Positions 53,085 through 61,245 of a DNA stretch of 64,000 nt are shown here, piece by piece. The stretch lies in assembly GCF_000158095.2 (NCBI RefSeq), contig NZ_CM011002.1, forward strand, positions 4,563,703 through 4,627,702, read 5' to 3'. A model generated the notes under the pieces. That model ran no database searches, had not been told where the DNA came from, and worked only from the letters and a program-made list of their open reading frames with translations. Position 1 is the first letter of the stretch; the number at the start of each line of letters is the position of its first letter. Both the position numbers and the translations under genes were made by a program. This stretch comes from Roseibium alexandrii DFL-11 (GTDB taxonomy: Bacteria; Pseudomonadota; Alphaproteobacteria; Rhizobiales; Stappiaceae).

Positions 53085-53681
53085 GCACTCCGTGAGAGGT
53101 TAATTCAAAAGTAATAACAAACAGTTTTTATGTAAATCTATAATATTGTCTTTTTGTCTATTGTAATAATTTCGTATATACATTTTTAGGGCATGAAATT
53201 CGGTGCGCTGCAGGCGCTTGTGGGCGATATTAAATTTGGTGACCAAGCGTCAACGATAGGTCGCTTCCCGAAAGGTGTTCACAAAAGGCTCCCTCGGTGA
53301 TCCTGATTTGGGGGAGAGTGTCTCCAAAGGCCGAGTAAACCTTTCCAAGGTGGTAGGAACCCACCTGTCGTCTCTTATATGCGTCACTACATATTGGCAG
53401 TTTTACGAATTATTTTATGTTGAGCGTTTTTCTAATTTATTTATTTATAACAGCTACTTAATCTGAATATGGCGCTGTTTATTCCGTTACGTAACGTGTT
53501 TAAATAAAATCTTAATGATAAAATTTATAGGCCAGAATGAATTTGGCCTCAGAACCGTCCCTCAACAAACTCGTTTGATGTAATTCTGCTGCTTCTGGTA
53601 TGCCAATGTGACGGCCAAGAGCGGTAGCGTCTGTCAAAAGTGGGTTTCGTGCCGTGCCACAAGAACCAGGTTCGCCCGCCA
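53085..53681. other. Intergenic region with a structured segment
   Basis: A 597-bp stretch between the divergent EAL and GntR genes. The parts at 53100-53190 and 53380-53530 are AT-rich. The segment 53239-53366 is distinctly more GC-rich and full of complementary arms (see the RNA candidate). No protein gene longer than a few dozen codons looks credible. Confidence 0.5.
53239..53366 (+). ncRNA. Candidate structured RNA (riboswitch-like or small RNA)
   Basis: Complementary arms: GTGA 53239-53242 with TCAC 53279-53282, enclosing AAGCG 53245-53249 with CGCTT 53262-53266; CTCGG 53293-53297 with CCGAG 53331-53335, enclosing GGAGA 53313-53317 with TCTCC 53321-53325; AAAGG 53326-53330 with CCTTT 53340-53344, whose loop contains the CCGAG arm, allowing an H-type pseudoknot; and AGGTGG 53348-53353 with CCACCT 53361-53366. 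It matches no riboswitch class I can name with confidence and has no T-run. The strand is uncertain, since the arms also pair on the minus strand, upstream of the EAL gene. Confidence 0.35.
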
Positions 53682-54350
53682 ATGCTCGCTCGTGTCAAAG
53701 AGACCCGCGTCAACAACGCATATGAAAAACTTAAAACAGATATACTTAGCGGTGAACTTGCGCCCGGATTTCAGGCACCCGAACCAGAGATAGCTGCCCG
53801 TCTTGAAATGAGCCGTACGCCAGTCCGCGAAGCGTTGATCCGTTTGGAGGCAGAAGGGTTGGTTTCGTTGATCCCGCGGCGGGGGGCGAAGGTGTTGTCC
53901 ATCCAGCTTCAGGACCTGATAGAGGTGATGGAAATCCTCGCAGCTCTTGAAGGGCTGGCGGCCTCAACCCTTGCTCGACTTGAAAATAAAGCCGATGTGC
54001 TTGCGGAACTGGAGTGTGCGTCGACTGCCGCGTTGCTTGCACGGGAACAGAACGATCTAAACGGTTGGGTTGATCAAGACGACTGCTTTCACAGGATAAT
54101 TGCCAAACATAGCAATGCACGCCTTGAGCGGGAAATAGGTTTGAATCTGGATCAGATCCATCGGGCGGTCCGTGTTCTCGCGCGAATGAACGGTGTTCCT
54201 GTTGAGGCGGATGCAGATCATCGTGCTTTGATAGATGCGATCTCAGGCGGCAATGAGAATGCAGCAAGCGAAATCGCCCAAGCTCATAGATTGAATGCCC
54301 TGCAAGCACTGAAATCTGTTTTCGAACGCAGCGGCGTTTCGCAATTGTGA
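53682..54350 (+). CDS. GntR/FadR-family transcriptional regulator
   Basis: A 222-residue GntR regulator. The winged HTH (about 10-75) has NNAYEKLKTDILSGELAPGF, EPEIAARLEMSRTPVREAL and LEAEGLVSLIPRRGAKV. The all-helical FCD effector domain (about 85-210) shows the metal-ligand pattern D..H...H: DDCFHRIIAKHSN and DADHRALIDAI. ATG at 53682 is preferred over a GTG at 53640. No obvious target is adjacent; it is followed by the DeoR-ABC operon after 250 bp. Confidence 0.85.
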   Translation: MLARVKETRVNNAYEKLKTDILSGELAPGFQAPEPEIAARLEMSRTPVREALIRLEAEGLVSLIPRRGAKVLSIQLQDLIEVMEILAALEGLAASTLARLENKADVLAELECASTAALLAREQNDLNGWVDQDDCFHRIIAKHSNARLEREIGLNLDQIHRAVRVLARMNGVPVEADADHRALIDAISGGNENAASEIAQAHRLNALQALKSVFERSGVSQL

Positions 54351-54699
54351 TCTGGTCAAGCAGCTTGTCTATAGCAAAAACTTTTTTCATTGATTGAAAC
54401 GGTTACCGGCACGGATCCAGTTTCGACAAAACGGGTACCGCTGGCTTGCGGGGAAGCCATTAGATCAAAACTGACTTCCGTTTTTCAGAGGCGGCGGTAG
54501 CCAGACCCTCGCTCGGTGTTTTGCAGCAATTTTCAAACTCACGGCTGAAACTGTCATAGCATTTTCATATGAGCGTCGAATAAGGTTCATATGAAAATGA
54601 TTGATTGTTGGAAACGGCCGCGAAGCGGTTCGATCCGGATTTGTTCTTACCCGGTCGGACAAGGCATGGATGAGGCGGCAGGAATATTGGGTGCGTCGC
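54351..54699. other. Intergenic region upstream of the DeoR operon
   Basis: A 349-bp gap. Apart from the long inverted repeat at 54560-54599 I see no other feature. The frame upstream of the DeoR ATG stays open to 54601 but does not look coding. Confidence 0.5.
54560..54599. promoter_or_regulatory. Long inverted repeat, probable DeoR operator
   Basis: CATTTTCATATGA, 14-bp spacer, TCATATGAAAATG: a perfect 13-bp inverted repeat. Each arm also contains the self-complementary TCATATGA, so it may hold two dimer sites. It lies about 100 bp before the DeoR start codon, at the head of the sugar transport operon. Confidence 0.7.
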
Positions 54700-55491
54700 A
54701 TGCTAGGGCAAATTGATATCACAAAACGGCAGGCGGAGATTGCTGATCTGGTTCAAAAAGCCGGATTTGCCTCAGTTGAGGAATTGGCCGAGCGGTTCGA
54801 AGTGACGACCCAGACAATCCGCCGCGATGTAAACGGACTTTGTGAACTTGGAATTCTGCGCCGGACCCATGGTGGCGTCGAGCCACCGGCGCGCGCTGCC
54901 AACATTCACTACTCCACTCGGCAGATTCTGAACCTTCCGGGCAAGCAAGATATCGCTCGCCAAGTCGCGGCTCTGGTTGAGAACAATCAGTCCATTGCCT
55001 TTTCGATCGGCACGACGCCGGAAATTGTAATGCAGGCTTTGACTGGCCATGAGAATCTGGCGGTCTTCACCAACAATTTGAACGTAGCGTTCAGTGCATC
55101 AAGCAATCCTTCCTTTCAGGTCACGATTGCGGGTGGCCGGCTGCGCTACGGCGACAGGGATGTTCTTGGGTCTTCTGCCCAGTCATTTTTTGCGAACTAC
55201 AAGGTGGATATCGGCATTTTTGGTGTCGCCGGGGTCGATGAAGACGGCACGCTGCTTGACTTCCATGAAGACGAGGTCGCGGCCCGTCAGGCTATTCTGG
55301 CCAATTGCCGGACTTCTTATCTCGTTCTCGACAACAGCAAGTTTGGCCGGAGTGCCCACGTTCGGGGCGGGCACTTGAGCGACGTCACAGATATATTCAC
55401 CGATAAGCCTGTGCCTCAGGCTTTTCTGGAAAGTTTGAAAGATGCGCAGACCATTGTTCACCTCCCGGGATCGGAGGAGGGTGAACAATGA
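54700..55491 (+). CDS. DeoR/GlpR-family transcriptional regulator
   Basis: A 263-residue DeoR regulator. The N-terminal HTH is KRQAEIADLVQKAGFASVEE, then FEVTTQTIRRDVNGL and ILRRTHGG. The C-terminal sugar-phosphate-sensing DeoR domain (about 75-250) has SIGTTPEIVMQAL, FTNNLNVAF, GGRLRYGDRDVLG and GVAGVDEDGTLLDF. ATG at 54700 is chosen, since alternatives upstream (54670 and earlier) add an unrelated Arg-rich stretch. Its stop overlaps the ABC ATPase start by 4 bp (ATGA), so it is the first gene of the sugar operon and probably represses it until a phosphorylated sugar binds. Confidence 0.88.
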   Translation: MLGQIDITKRQAEIADLVQKAGFASVEELAERFEVTTQTIRRDVNGLCELGILRRTHGGVEPPARAANIHYSTRQILNLPGKQDIARQVAALVENNQSIAFSIGTTPEIVMQALTGHENLAVFTNNLNVAFSASSNPSFQVTIAGGRLRYGDRDVLGSSAQSFFANYKVDIGIFGVAGVDEDGTLLDFHEDEVAARQAILANCRTSYLVLDNSKFGRSAHVRGGHLSDVTDIFTDKPVPQAFLESLKDAQTIVHLPGSEEGEQ

Positions 55492-56558
55492 CAGACGTGA
55501 ACCTGTCCAGCGCCGGTAAACCGATCGTTCTGGAGAACATCTCCCGCGTCTGGGGGGAGACGGTGGCCGTCGATAATCTAAGCATCACAATGCCCGCGGG
55601 GTCTTTTACAGCTCTGCTGGGACCATCCGGTTGTGGCAAATCCACGACCTTGAGGATGATCGCCGGACTGGAAAGCGTTTCGTCGGGGAGTATCCGGATT
55701 GGTGAAAGCGATGTGACCCACACGCCGTCGTCCAAGCGCGATTTGTCTATGGTGTTTCAGTCCTATGCACTGTTCCCGCATTTGTCGGTCGCAGAGAACA
55801 TCATCTTTGGATTGAAGGTGCGCCGCGTTGGCCGTGCGGAACGGGATGAGCGCTTGCGGAAAGTCGCCGATCTTTTGGGCTTGTCTCAACTTCTCGAGCG
55901 GAAGCCCGGTCAGCTCTCCGGCGGGCAGCAGCAGCGCGTCGCGCTTGGGCGGGCGATCATCGGCGAAAAACCGATCTGCCTGATGGATGAGCCATTGTCC
56001 AACCTTGATGCCAAACTGCGCCATGAGATGCGGGTGGAGATCCGTGCGCTACAACGGCAACTCGGTTTCACCATGGTCTATGTCACCCATGATCAGGTTG
56101 AAGCTATCACAATGGCGGACCAGGTTGTCCTGTTAAACAAGGGGCAATTGGTTCAGGCCGCAGGCCCGCGCACGCTTTATGATCGGCCGGCCACACCCTT
56201 TGCTGCTCGGTTTATCGGCACGCCGCCGATGAACTTGTTCCCGGCAGCGGCCTTTCGAAGATTTCAAAATGCGCCATCGCACAAGTTGGGTGTCCGCCCC
56301 GAAGCCATGCGCCGCCAGGCAGGTGGTCCGCTAGAGGCGACGATCCGCACGATCGAATATCTTGGAGCAGACATTCTCGCCGACTGCATCGTTGCAGATA
56401 CGGCGTTTCAAGTCCGGCTGGCGACCGCAGATCCGGTTACACCCGGTCAGTCCATTGAGCTCGGATTTGAGCCGGATGCCTTGCACGTCTTTGATGCGCA
56501 GTCCGGTGCGCGCCGGGATGATCTTGTTTCTGAAATTGGGGCGCAGTTGCGCTCCTGA
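55488..56558 (+). CDS. Sugar ABC transporter ATPase (UgpC/MalK type)
   Basis: A 356-residue CUT1-class ATPase: Walker A GPSGCGKST, Q-loop VFQSYALFPHLSV, signature LSGGQQQRVALGRAI, Walker B CLMDEPLSNLDAKLR, H-loop VTHDQVEAITMADQ, and a TOBE regulatory domain in the last ~110 residues (HKLGVRPEAMRRQAGG). It energises the permeases at 58.3-60.0 kb. Coupled by overlap to the DeoR gene. The sugar is not evident; glycerol 3-phosphate, sugar acids and oligosaccharides are all handled by this class. Confidence 0.92.
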   Translation: MTDVNLSSAGKPIVLENISRVWGETVAVDNLSITMPAGSFTALLGPSGCGKSTTLRMIAGLESVSSGSIRIGESDVTHTPSSKRDLSMVFQSYALFPHLSVAENIIFGLKVRRVGRAERDERLRKVADLLGLSQLLERKPGQLSGGQQQRVALGRAIIGEKPICLMDEPLSNLDAKLRHEMRVEIRALQRQLGFTMVYVTHDQVEAITMADQVVLLNKGQLVQAAGPRTLYDRPATPFAARFIGTPPMNLFPAAAFRRFQNAPSHKLGVRPEAMRRQAGGPLEATIRTIEYLGADILADCIVADTAFQVRLATADPVTPGQSIELGFEPDALHVFDAQSGARRDDLVSEIGAQLRS

Positions 56559-56641
56559 CAATCTACGTGGGCCCGCGTGGAAACCCCGCCCTGTGCGGAT
56601 GTTCAAACCCTAGGAAGTCCTTAGCCTTAGGAAGAAAACGA

Positions 56642-57925
56642 ATGTTGAAGTCCACTTTCCTAAAGGCCGTTGCTGCAACGGCTTTGACATTCAGCACCTG
56701 GGCGTCTGCTCAGGCTGTTGATCTTCAGTTCTATTTCCCGGTTGCTGTTGGCGGTAAAGCTGCTGACACCATTCAAGAGTTGACCGCTGAATACGTCGCT
56801 CAAAACCCGGATGTGAACATTGATGCGGTTTACGCAGGTTCCTATCAGGACACCGTTGCCAAGGCGATCACCGCTTCGCGCGGTGGTAACCCGCCTCAAC
56901 TCAGCGTGATCCTGTCGGTCGACATGTATACGCTGATCGACGAAGACCTCATCGTGCCGTTCGACGATTACCTCACCTCTGAGGAAGACAAGAAATGGCT
57001 CGAAGGTTTCTACCCGGCGTTCATGGAAAACAGTCAGACCGGCGGCAAGACCTACGGCATCCCGTTTCAGCGTTCCACGCCGGTGCTTTACTGGAACAAG
57101 GAAGCTTTCAAGGAAGCTGGTCTTGACCCGGAAGTTGCACCTGAGACTTGGGAAGAAATGGTCGAGTTCGGCAAGAAGCTGACCAAAAAAGACGCGTCCG
57201 GTAACGCGACGCAATGGGGTGTGCGCATCCCGTCTTCCGGTTTCCCGTACTGGCTGTTCCAGGGCCTCGCCATTGCCAATGGCGCAGAGCTTGTGAATGC
57301 GGACGGCAACAAAACAAACTTCGATGACCCGAAGGTTGTTGAGGCTCTGCAATACCTCGTTGACCTGAGCACCAAGCACGAAGTGATGGCTCCGGGCATC
57401 ATTGAGTGGGGCGCGACACCGAAGGCTTTCTTCGAGGGCCAGACAGCCATGATGTGGACCTCCACCGGCAACCTGACCAACGTGCGGGACAATGCGCCGT
57501 TTGATTTCGGTGTTGCAATGCTTCCGGCAAAAGTGACACGCGGCGCTCCGACAGGTGGCGGCAACTTCTATCTGTTCAAGGGCGCTTCCGATGAGCAGAA
57601 CAAGGCCGCCGTCGAGTTTGTTCAGTGGATCACTGCGCCAGAACAGTCTGCAAAGTGGACCATCGCAACCGGGTATGTCGCTCCGCGCGCCGAGACCTGG
57701 GAAACCGAAGAGATGAAAGCCTACACGGCTGACTTCGCTCCGGCTCTGGTGGCCCGTGATCAGCTTGAGTTCGCCAAGGCCGAGCTGTCCACATATCAGA
57801 ACCAGCGCGTCACCGGCATCTTCAACGATGCCCTGGCAGCTGTCATCACTGGCCAGAAAGACGCCGAGATGGCTTTGAAAGAAGCGCAGGCACAATCTGA
57901 CGAGATCCTGGCGGAATACCGCTAA
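56642..57925 (+). CDS. Extracellular sugar-binding protein (UgpB/MalE class)
   Basis: A 427-residue periplasmic binding protein. The signal peptide MLKSTFLKAVAATALTFSTW ends near WASAQA-VDLQFYFPVAVGG. The body has SVILSVDMYTLIDEDLIVPF, GGKTYGIPFQRSTPVLYWNK and FEGQTAMMWTSTGNLTNVRD, typical of family 1 sugar-binding proteins. ATG at 56642 is preceded by AGGAAG. It is followed by a strong hairpin and then a small inserted element before the permease genes. Ligand unknown. Confidence 0.9.
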   Translation: MLKSTFLKAVAATALTFSTWASAQAVDLQFYFPVAVGGKAADTIQELTAEYVAQNPDVNIDAVYAGSYQDTVAKAITASRGGNPPQLSVILSVDMYTLIDEDLIVPFDDYLTSEEDKKWLEGFYPAFMENSQTGGKTYGIPFQRSTPVLYWNKEAFKEAGLDPEVAPETWEEMVEFGKKLTKKDASGNATQWGVRIPSSGFPYWLFQGLAIANGAELVNADGNKTNFDDPKVVEALQYLVDLSTKHEVMAPGIIEWGATPKAFFEGQTAMMWTSTGNLTNVRDNAPFDFGVAMLPAKVTRGAPTGGGNFYLFKGASDEQNKAAVEFVQWITAPEQSAKWTIATGYVAPRAETWETEEMKAYTADFAPALVARDQLEFAKAELSTYQNQRVTGIFNDALAAVITGQKDAEMALKEAQAQSDEILAEYR

Positions 57926-57938
57926 GGAGGGTCGGGGA

Positions 57939-57980
57939 GCAGCGCACCGGACCACGGCCCGGTGCGCTGCTTCTCATTTT
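57939..57980 (+). terminator. Intra-operon hairpin after the sugar-binding protein gene
   Basis: GCAGCGCACCGG and CCGGTGCGCTGC form a perfect 12-bp stem with an 8-nt loop, followed by TTCTCATTTTT. It matches the arrangement at 31598 in the betaine operon, giving high binding protein and lower permease expression. Confidence 0.85.
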
Positions 57981-57997
57981 TGTTGACGCCCTTTCTA

Positions 57998-58261
57998 GGG
58001 TCAGGACCCATTAATTTGGATGATTTGGTAGGGATGAATTTGTTCGGATACGAGGCGCAATGCTGCAGGAAACCGCCCGGTTTTCAAAGGATTGCAACAA
58101 CGTTGCCGGACAAATTCACTCTATTCCTCCGGAACGCAAAAACGGCTTCGATCCGCTACGTCAAACCGCTCAATCGGGCAGGAAGCCCGCTTATCGCGCG
58201 TTTCCTTGCAGCTCATCGCCGTTTGCTGCGCCAATTCAATCAAATTAATAGGTCGTTACCC
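57998..58261. mobile_element. MITE-like element with terminal inverted repeats
   Basis: A 264-bp segment whose ends form an imperfect inverted repeat. The left end starts GGGTCAGGACCCATTAATTT; the right end, read inward on the other strand, starts GGGTAACGACCTATTAATTT. 25 of the first 31 positions match. Both ends are flanked by TA (57996-57997 and 58262-58263) within a CTAG context, as expected for a target duplication of IS5- or IS630/mariner-like elements. No transposase is encoded; it is probably non-autonomous or an internally deleted IS. It separates the binding protein gene from its permease genes. Confidence 0.7.
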
Positions 58262-58291
58262 TAGATCGGGCTGGGAAGAGATCACCGGGTT

Positions 58292-59188
58292 GTGACGCGC
58301 ATGCAGACGTTGAGACTGAAACGTGACTGGATCTATGGCTGGCTCTTGTTGTTGCCTGCACTCGTGTTCCTGTTTGCTTTTACGCATATCCCGGCTGTCA
58401 CGACGCTCTTGAACAGCTTTTTTTCCACGCCGCGTGGCCGTCGCCCGGCGAAGTTCATCGGGCTCGACAACTACGATCGCATGATTAATGACGCGGTCTT
58501 CTGGAAAGTGCTCTGGAACAATCTCTGGTTCGCAATTGGCACCATCCCGGTCTCCGTGGCGCTGGCAATTGTCATGGCTCTTTGGGTCAACGACAAGCTC
58601 GCCGGCCGAAGCTTTGTCCGCATGGCCTATTTCACACCAACCGTTCTGCCGCTCATTGCCGTGGCAAACATCTGGCTGTTTTTCTATACGCCCGGCTTTG
58701 GCCTGTTCGATCAAATCACTGGCTTTCTGTTCGGCTGGCCGGCATCCAACTACCTCGGCAATCCCGAAACAGCTCTCAACGCCATCATCGTGGTGACTGT
58801 CTGGAAAGAAGCCGGGTTCTTCATGATCTTTTATCTGGCGGCGCTTCAGGCAATCCCCGTTTCCTTGAAAGAAGCGGCGCAGATTGAAGGGGCGGGGCGC
58901 TGGACCATCTTCTGGCGGATCACGTTCCCTCTGTTGATGCCGACGACCCTGTTCGTTTGTGTCAATGCGGTGATCAACTCGTTCCGGCTCGTCGATCACA
59001 TCTTCATTCTGACTGACGGTGGTCCGGACAATGCCTCGGCGCTGCTGCTCTTCTACATCTATGAGGTTGCCTTCCGGTTCTGGGAGACCGCCTACGGTGC
59101 GACACTCACCGTCGCCCTGTTGGTATTGCTGTCGCTCCTTGCCATCGGCCAGTTCTTCTTTTTTGACCGCAAGGTGCATTACAAATGA
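58292..59188 (+). CDS. Sugar ABC permease (UgpA/MalF type)
   Basis: A 298-residue inner-membrane permease with six transmembrane helices and the EAA loop LKEAAQIEGAGRWTIFWRIT. TM1 is WLLLLPALVFLFAFTHIPAV. GTG at 58292 or ATG at 58301 are both possible starts. It overlaps the second permease gene by 4 bp. It begins 30 bp after the inserted element, so its transcription depends on readthrough from upstream or on a promoter within the element. Confidence 0.92.
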   Translation: MTRMQTLRLKRDWIYGWLLLLPALVFLFAFTHIPAVTTLLNSFFSTPRGRRPAKFIGLDNYDRMINDAVFWKVLWNNLWFAIGTIPVSVALAIVMALWVNDKLAGRSFVRMAYFTPTVLPLIAVANIWLFFYTPGFGLFDQITGFLFGWPASNYLGNPETALNAIIVVTVWKEAGFFMIFYLAALQAIPVSLKEAAQIEGAGRWTIFWRITFPLLMPTTLFVCVNAVINSFRLVDHIFILTDGGPDNASALLLFYIYEVAFRFWETAYGATLTVALLVLLSLLAIGQFFFFDRKVHYK

Positions 59189-60006
59189 CCCGCGCCTCCG
59201 ACATGTTTGACCGCTTTTTGAATACATTTGCTGCCTGGGCGCTGGCGCTTCTGTGGATCCTGCCGCTGGCCTACGCCGTCTGGACCGCCATCCATCCATC
59301 GGCTTATGAAGCCAACTTCGATTTGTTTGCGCCGCTGACGACGGAGAACTTTGTAAAGGCTTGGGACGCTGCGCCCTTTCATCGCTACTTTCTCAACACC
59401 TTCATTCTGGTGTCGATGATCCTGGTGGGTCAATTCTTCCTGTGTACCTTGGCCGCCTTCGCCTTCGCACGGTTCGAATTTCCCGGCCGGAACATATTGT
59501 TTGCTTTAGTGTTGCTTCAGTTGCTGGTGATGCCGGACATCCTGATGGTGGAGAACTATCAGACCATGCGGTTGCTGAACCTGGTCGACACCATTCCAGC
59601 AATCGCGCTGCCTTACATCGCATCCGGCTTCGGGATCTTCCTGTTACGCCAGACCTTCATGACCATTCCGAAGGAGCTGGACGAGGCAGCCCGGATTGAA
59701 GGGGCGTCGGTTCTGGGTGTTCTCTGGAAAGTCTACATTCCGCTCGCAAAACCCACCTATCTTGCTTACGGGCTGGTGTCCGTCAGCCACCACTGGAACA
59801 ACTTTCTCTGGCCCTTGATTGTAACGAACTCGGTCGAAACACGCCCGGTGACCGTTGGTCTTAGCGTGTTTTCCGCGATCGACAGCGGGATCGAATGGTC
59901 GGTGATCAATGCAGCAACGCTCATGACATCCGGGCCTCTTTTGATCGCGTTCCTGCTGTTTCAGCGCCAGTTTGTGCAGAGCTTCATGCGCGCCGGGATC
60001 AAGTAA
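59185..60006 (+). CDS. Sugar ABC permease (UgpE/MalG type)
   Basis: A 273-residue six-helix permease with EAA loop LDEAARIEGASVLGVLWKVY and the conserved end QRQFVQSFMRAGIK typical of MalG/UgpE. Features such as FLNTFILVSMILVGQFFLCT (TM2) and FARFEFPGRN fit the CUT1 family. It pairs with the upstream permease, coupled by the 4-bp overlap. A terminator hairpin follows at 60115. Confidence 0.93.
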   Translation: MTRASDMFDRFLNTFAAWALALLWILPLAYAVWTAIHPSAYEANFDLFAPLTTENFVKAWDAAPFHRYFLNTFILVSMILVGQFFLCTLAAFAFARFEFPGRNILFALVLLQLLVMPDILMVENYQTMRLLNLVDTIPAIALPYIASGFGIFLLRQTFMTIPKELDEAARIEGASVLGVLWKVYIPLAKPTYLAYGLVSVSHHWNNFLWPLIVTNSVETRPVTVGLSVFSAIDSGIEWSVINAATLMTSGPLLIAFLLFQRQFVQSFMRAGIK

Positions 60007-60114
60007 TAGCCGCCGGATTGGAGCACCACCAAGCTATCACGATGGCGAGCAGGCTGCCGTGCCTGCTCATATCCCCCTTCCGAAAGTGACTTGTTTCGTG
60101 CTAATGGATTTAAG

Positions 60115-60136
60115 CCGCAGACTTCTGCGGTTTTTT
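60115..60136 (+). terminator. Hairpin terminator between permease and kinase genes
   Basis: CCGCAG, loop ACTT, CTGCGG, then six T residues. It lies 109 bp after the permease stop and 32 bp before the kinase start, so the kinase is expressed by readthrough or from its own promoter. Confidence 0.75.
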
Positions 60137-60167
60137 CGTGTTTATATGCTGCCCCGGAGGAAGGTTC

Positions 60168-61076
60168 GTGCCGTCAACATTTCTGGCAATCGGTGAGTGC
60201 ATGGTGGAAATGGCGCCGACCGGTGAGGGAACTTTCGCAAAGGGTTTTGCCGGAGATACGTTGAACACCGCCTGGTATGTGCGCAAATCCTTGAGCCAGG
60301 ACTGGGCCGTTTCCTATCTCACCGCGGTTGGCAATGATCAGATCTCCGAAGAAATGATTGCGTTTCTTGATGGGGCGGGGCTTGCAACCGATCACATTCA
60401 GCGGCTGAATGACCGCACCATCGGTCTCTACTTGATCCAGCTGAAGGAAGGCGAGCGCAGCTTTGCCTACTGGCGGTCGCAGTCTGCCGCCCGATGTCTT
60501 GCAGATGATGCTGTTGCTCTGTCGACGGCGATGGATACGGCAGGGCTGATCTATTTCAGCGGTATTACGCTCGGCATCCTTTCACCGGAAGGCCGCCAGA
60601 CATTCCTATCGTCACTTGCAGCCGCACGCCAAAAAGGGGCCAGGGCTGCCTTCGATCCCAATCTCCGGTCGCGTCTTTGGGAAGATGCGCAGACCATGCG
60701 GGATTGCGTTACCGAGGCAGCGGGCCTGTGTGATTTTGTGATGCCGTCCTTTGAGGACGAGGAAGCACATTTTGGCGACAAGATCCCATCCGAGAGCGCG
60801 GATCGCTATCTTGCGGCCGGTGCAAAAATGATAGTCGTCAAGAATGGGCCACAAGAGGTGATCGTTGCGTCGGAAAACGACCGTAGATCGTTCAGGCCGG
60901 ACCCGGTCCGCAATGTGGTCGACACAACCGCCGCCGGCGACAGTTTCAATGCCGCCTTTCTTGCTGAATATCTCGTATCGGGTGATGTTGACGCAAGCGT
61001 GGCGGCGGGTGCTCGTCTCGCCGGAACTGTTATCCAGCATCGGGGTGCATTGTTGGAATGTCGCGAACTCGCCTGA
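60168..61076 (+). CDS. PfkB-family sugar kinase (2-keto-3-deoxygluconate kinase-like)
   Basis: A 302-residue ribokinase/PfkB-fold kinase: N-terminal FLAIGECMVEMAP, KGFAGDTLNTAWYVRK, and the C-terminal signature DTTAAGDSFNAAFLAEYL with the catalytic Asp in AAGD. The N-terminal ECMVEM/GDTLNTA pattern is that of KDG kinases. Start is GTG at 60168, preceded by a strong GGAGGAAGG. The frame is open 30 bases further upstream but without an RBS. With the DeoR regulator and the ABC importer it suggests uptake and phosphorylation of a sugar acid or similar compound feeding the Entner-Doudoroff route. Confidence 0.85.
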   Translation: MPSTFLAIGECMVEMAPTGEGTFAKGFAGDTLNTAWYVRKSLSQDWAVSYLTAVGNDQISEEMIAFLDGAGLATDHIQRLNDRTIGLYLIQLKEGERSFAYWRSQSAARCLADDAVALSTAMDTAGLIYFSGITLGILSPEGRQTFLSSLAAARQKGARAAFDPNLRSRLWEDAQTMRDCVTEAAGLCDFVMPSFEDEEAHFGDKIPSESADRYLAAGAKMIVVKNGPQEVIVASENDRRSFRPDPVRNVVDTTAAGDSFNAAFLAEYLVSGDVDASVAAGARLAGTVIQHRGALLECRELA

Positions 61077-61245
61077 CGAGAGAAATTTTAAAAATTGCAA
61101 GCAATCCACAGTCATAACCCTGCGATGAATGCTGTCATAAATACGTATTCATTGATAATTTTATCATGTTAAGTATTTAAAGTTTTATTTGTAAATCTAC
61201 CTTAGCGTCAACTGTCGAATCATCTTGTGTGTTTTTGGGGGTGTG

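Larger units (their letters stand above)
57926..58291. other. Intra-operon gap with hairpin and inserted element
   Basis: A 366-bp gap between the binding protein and the first permease gene. It holds the hairpin at 57939-57970 and the 264-bp terminal-repeat element at 57998-58261. The remaining bases are short spacers. Open frames across it look non-coding. Confidence 0.7.

Noticed and set aside
53285..53345. SAM-II or c-di-GMP (GEMM) riboswitch assignment for the structured segment
   Set aside because: The TCGGTGAT...TAAAC pattern is superficially SAM-II-like, but the conserved core could not be aligned, the downstream gene is not a methionine gene, and the GEMM tetraloop/receptor signature is absent.
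57962..58264. 100-codon open frame between binding protein and permease genes
   Set aside because: It starts inside the hairpin, spans the terminal-repeat element end to end, has no RBS and resembles no protein.
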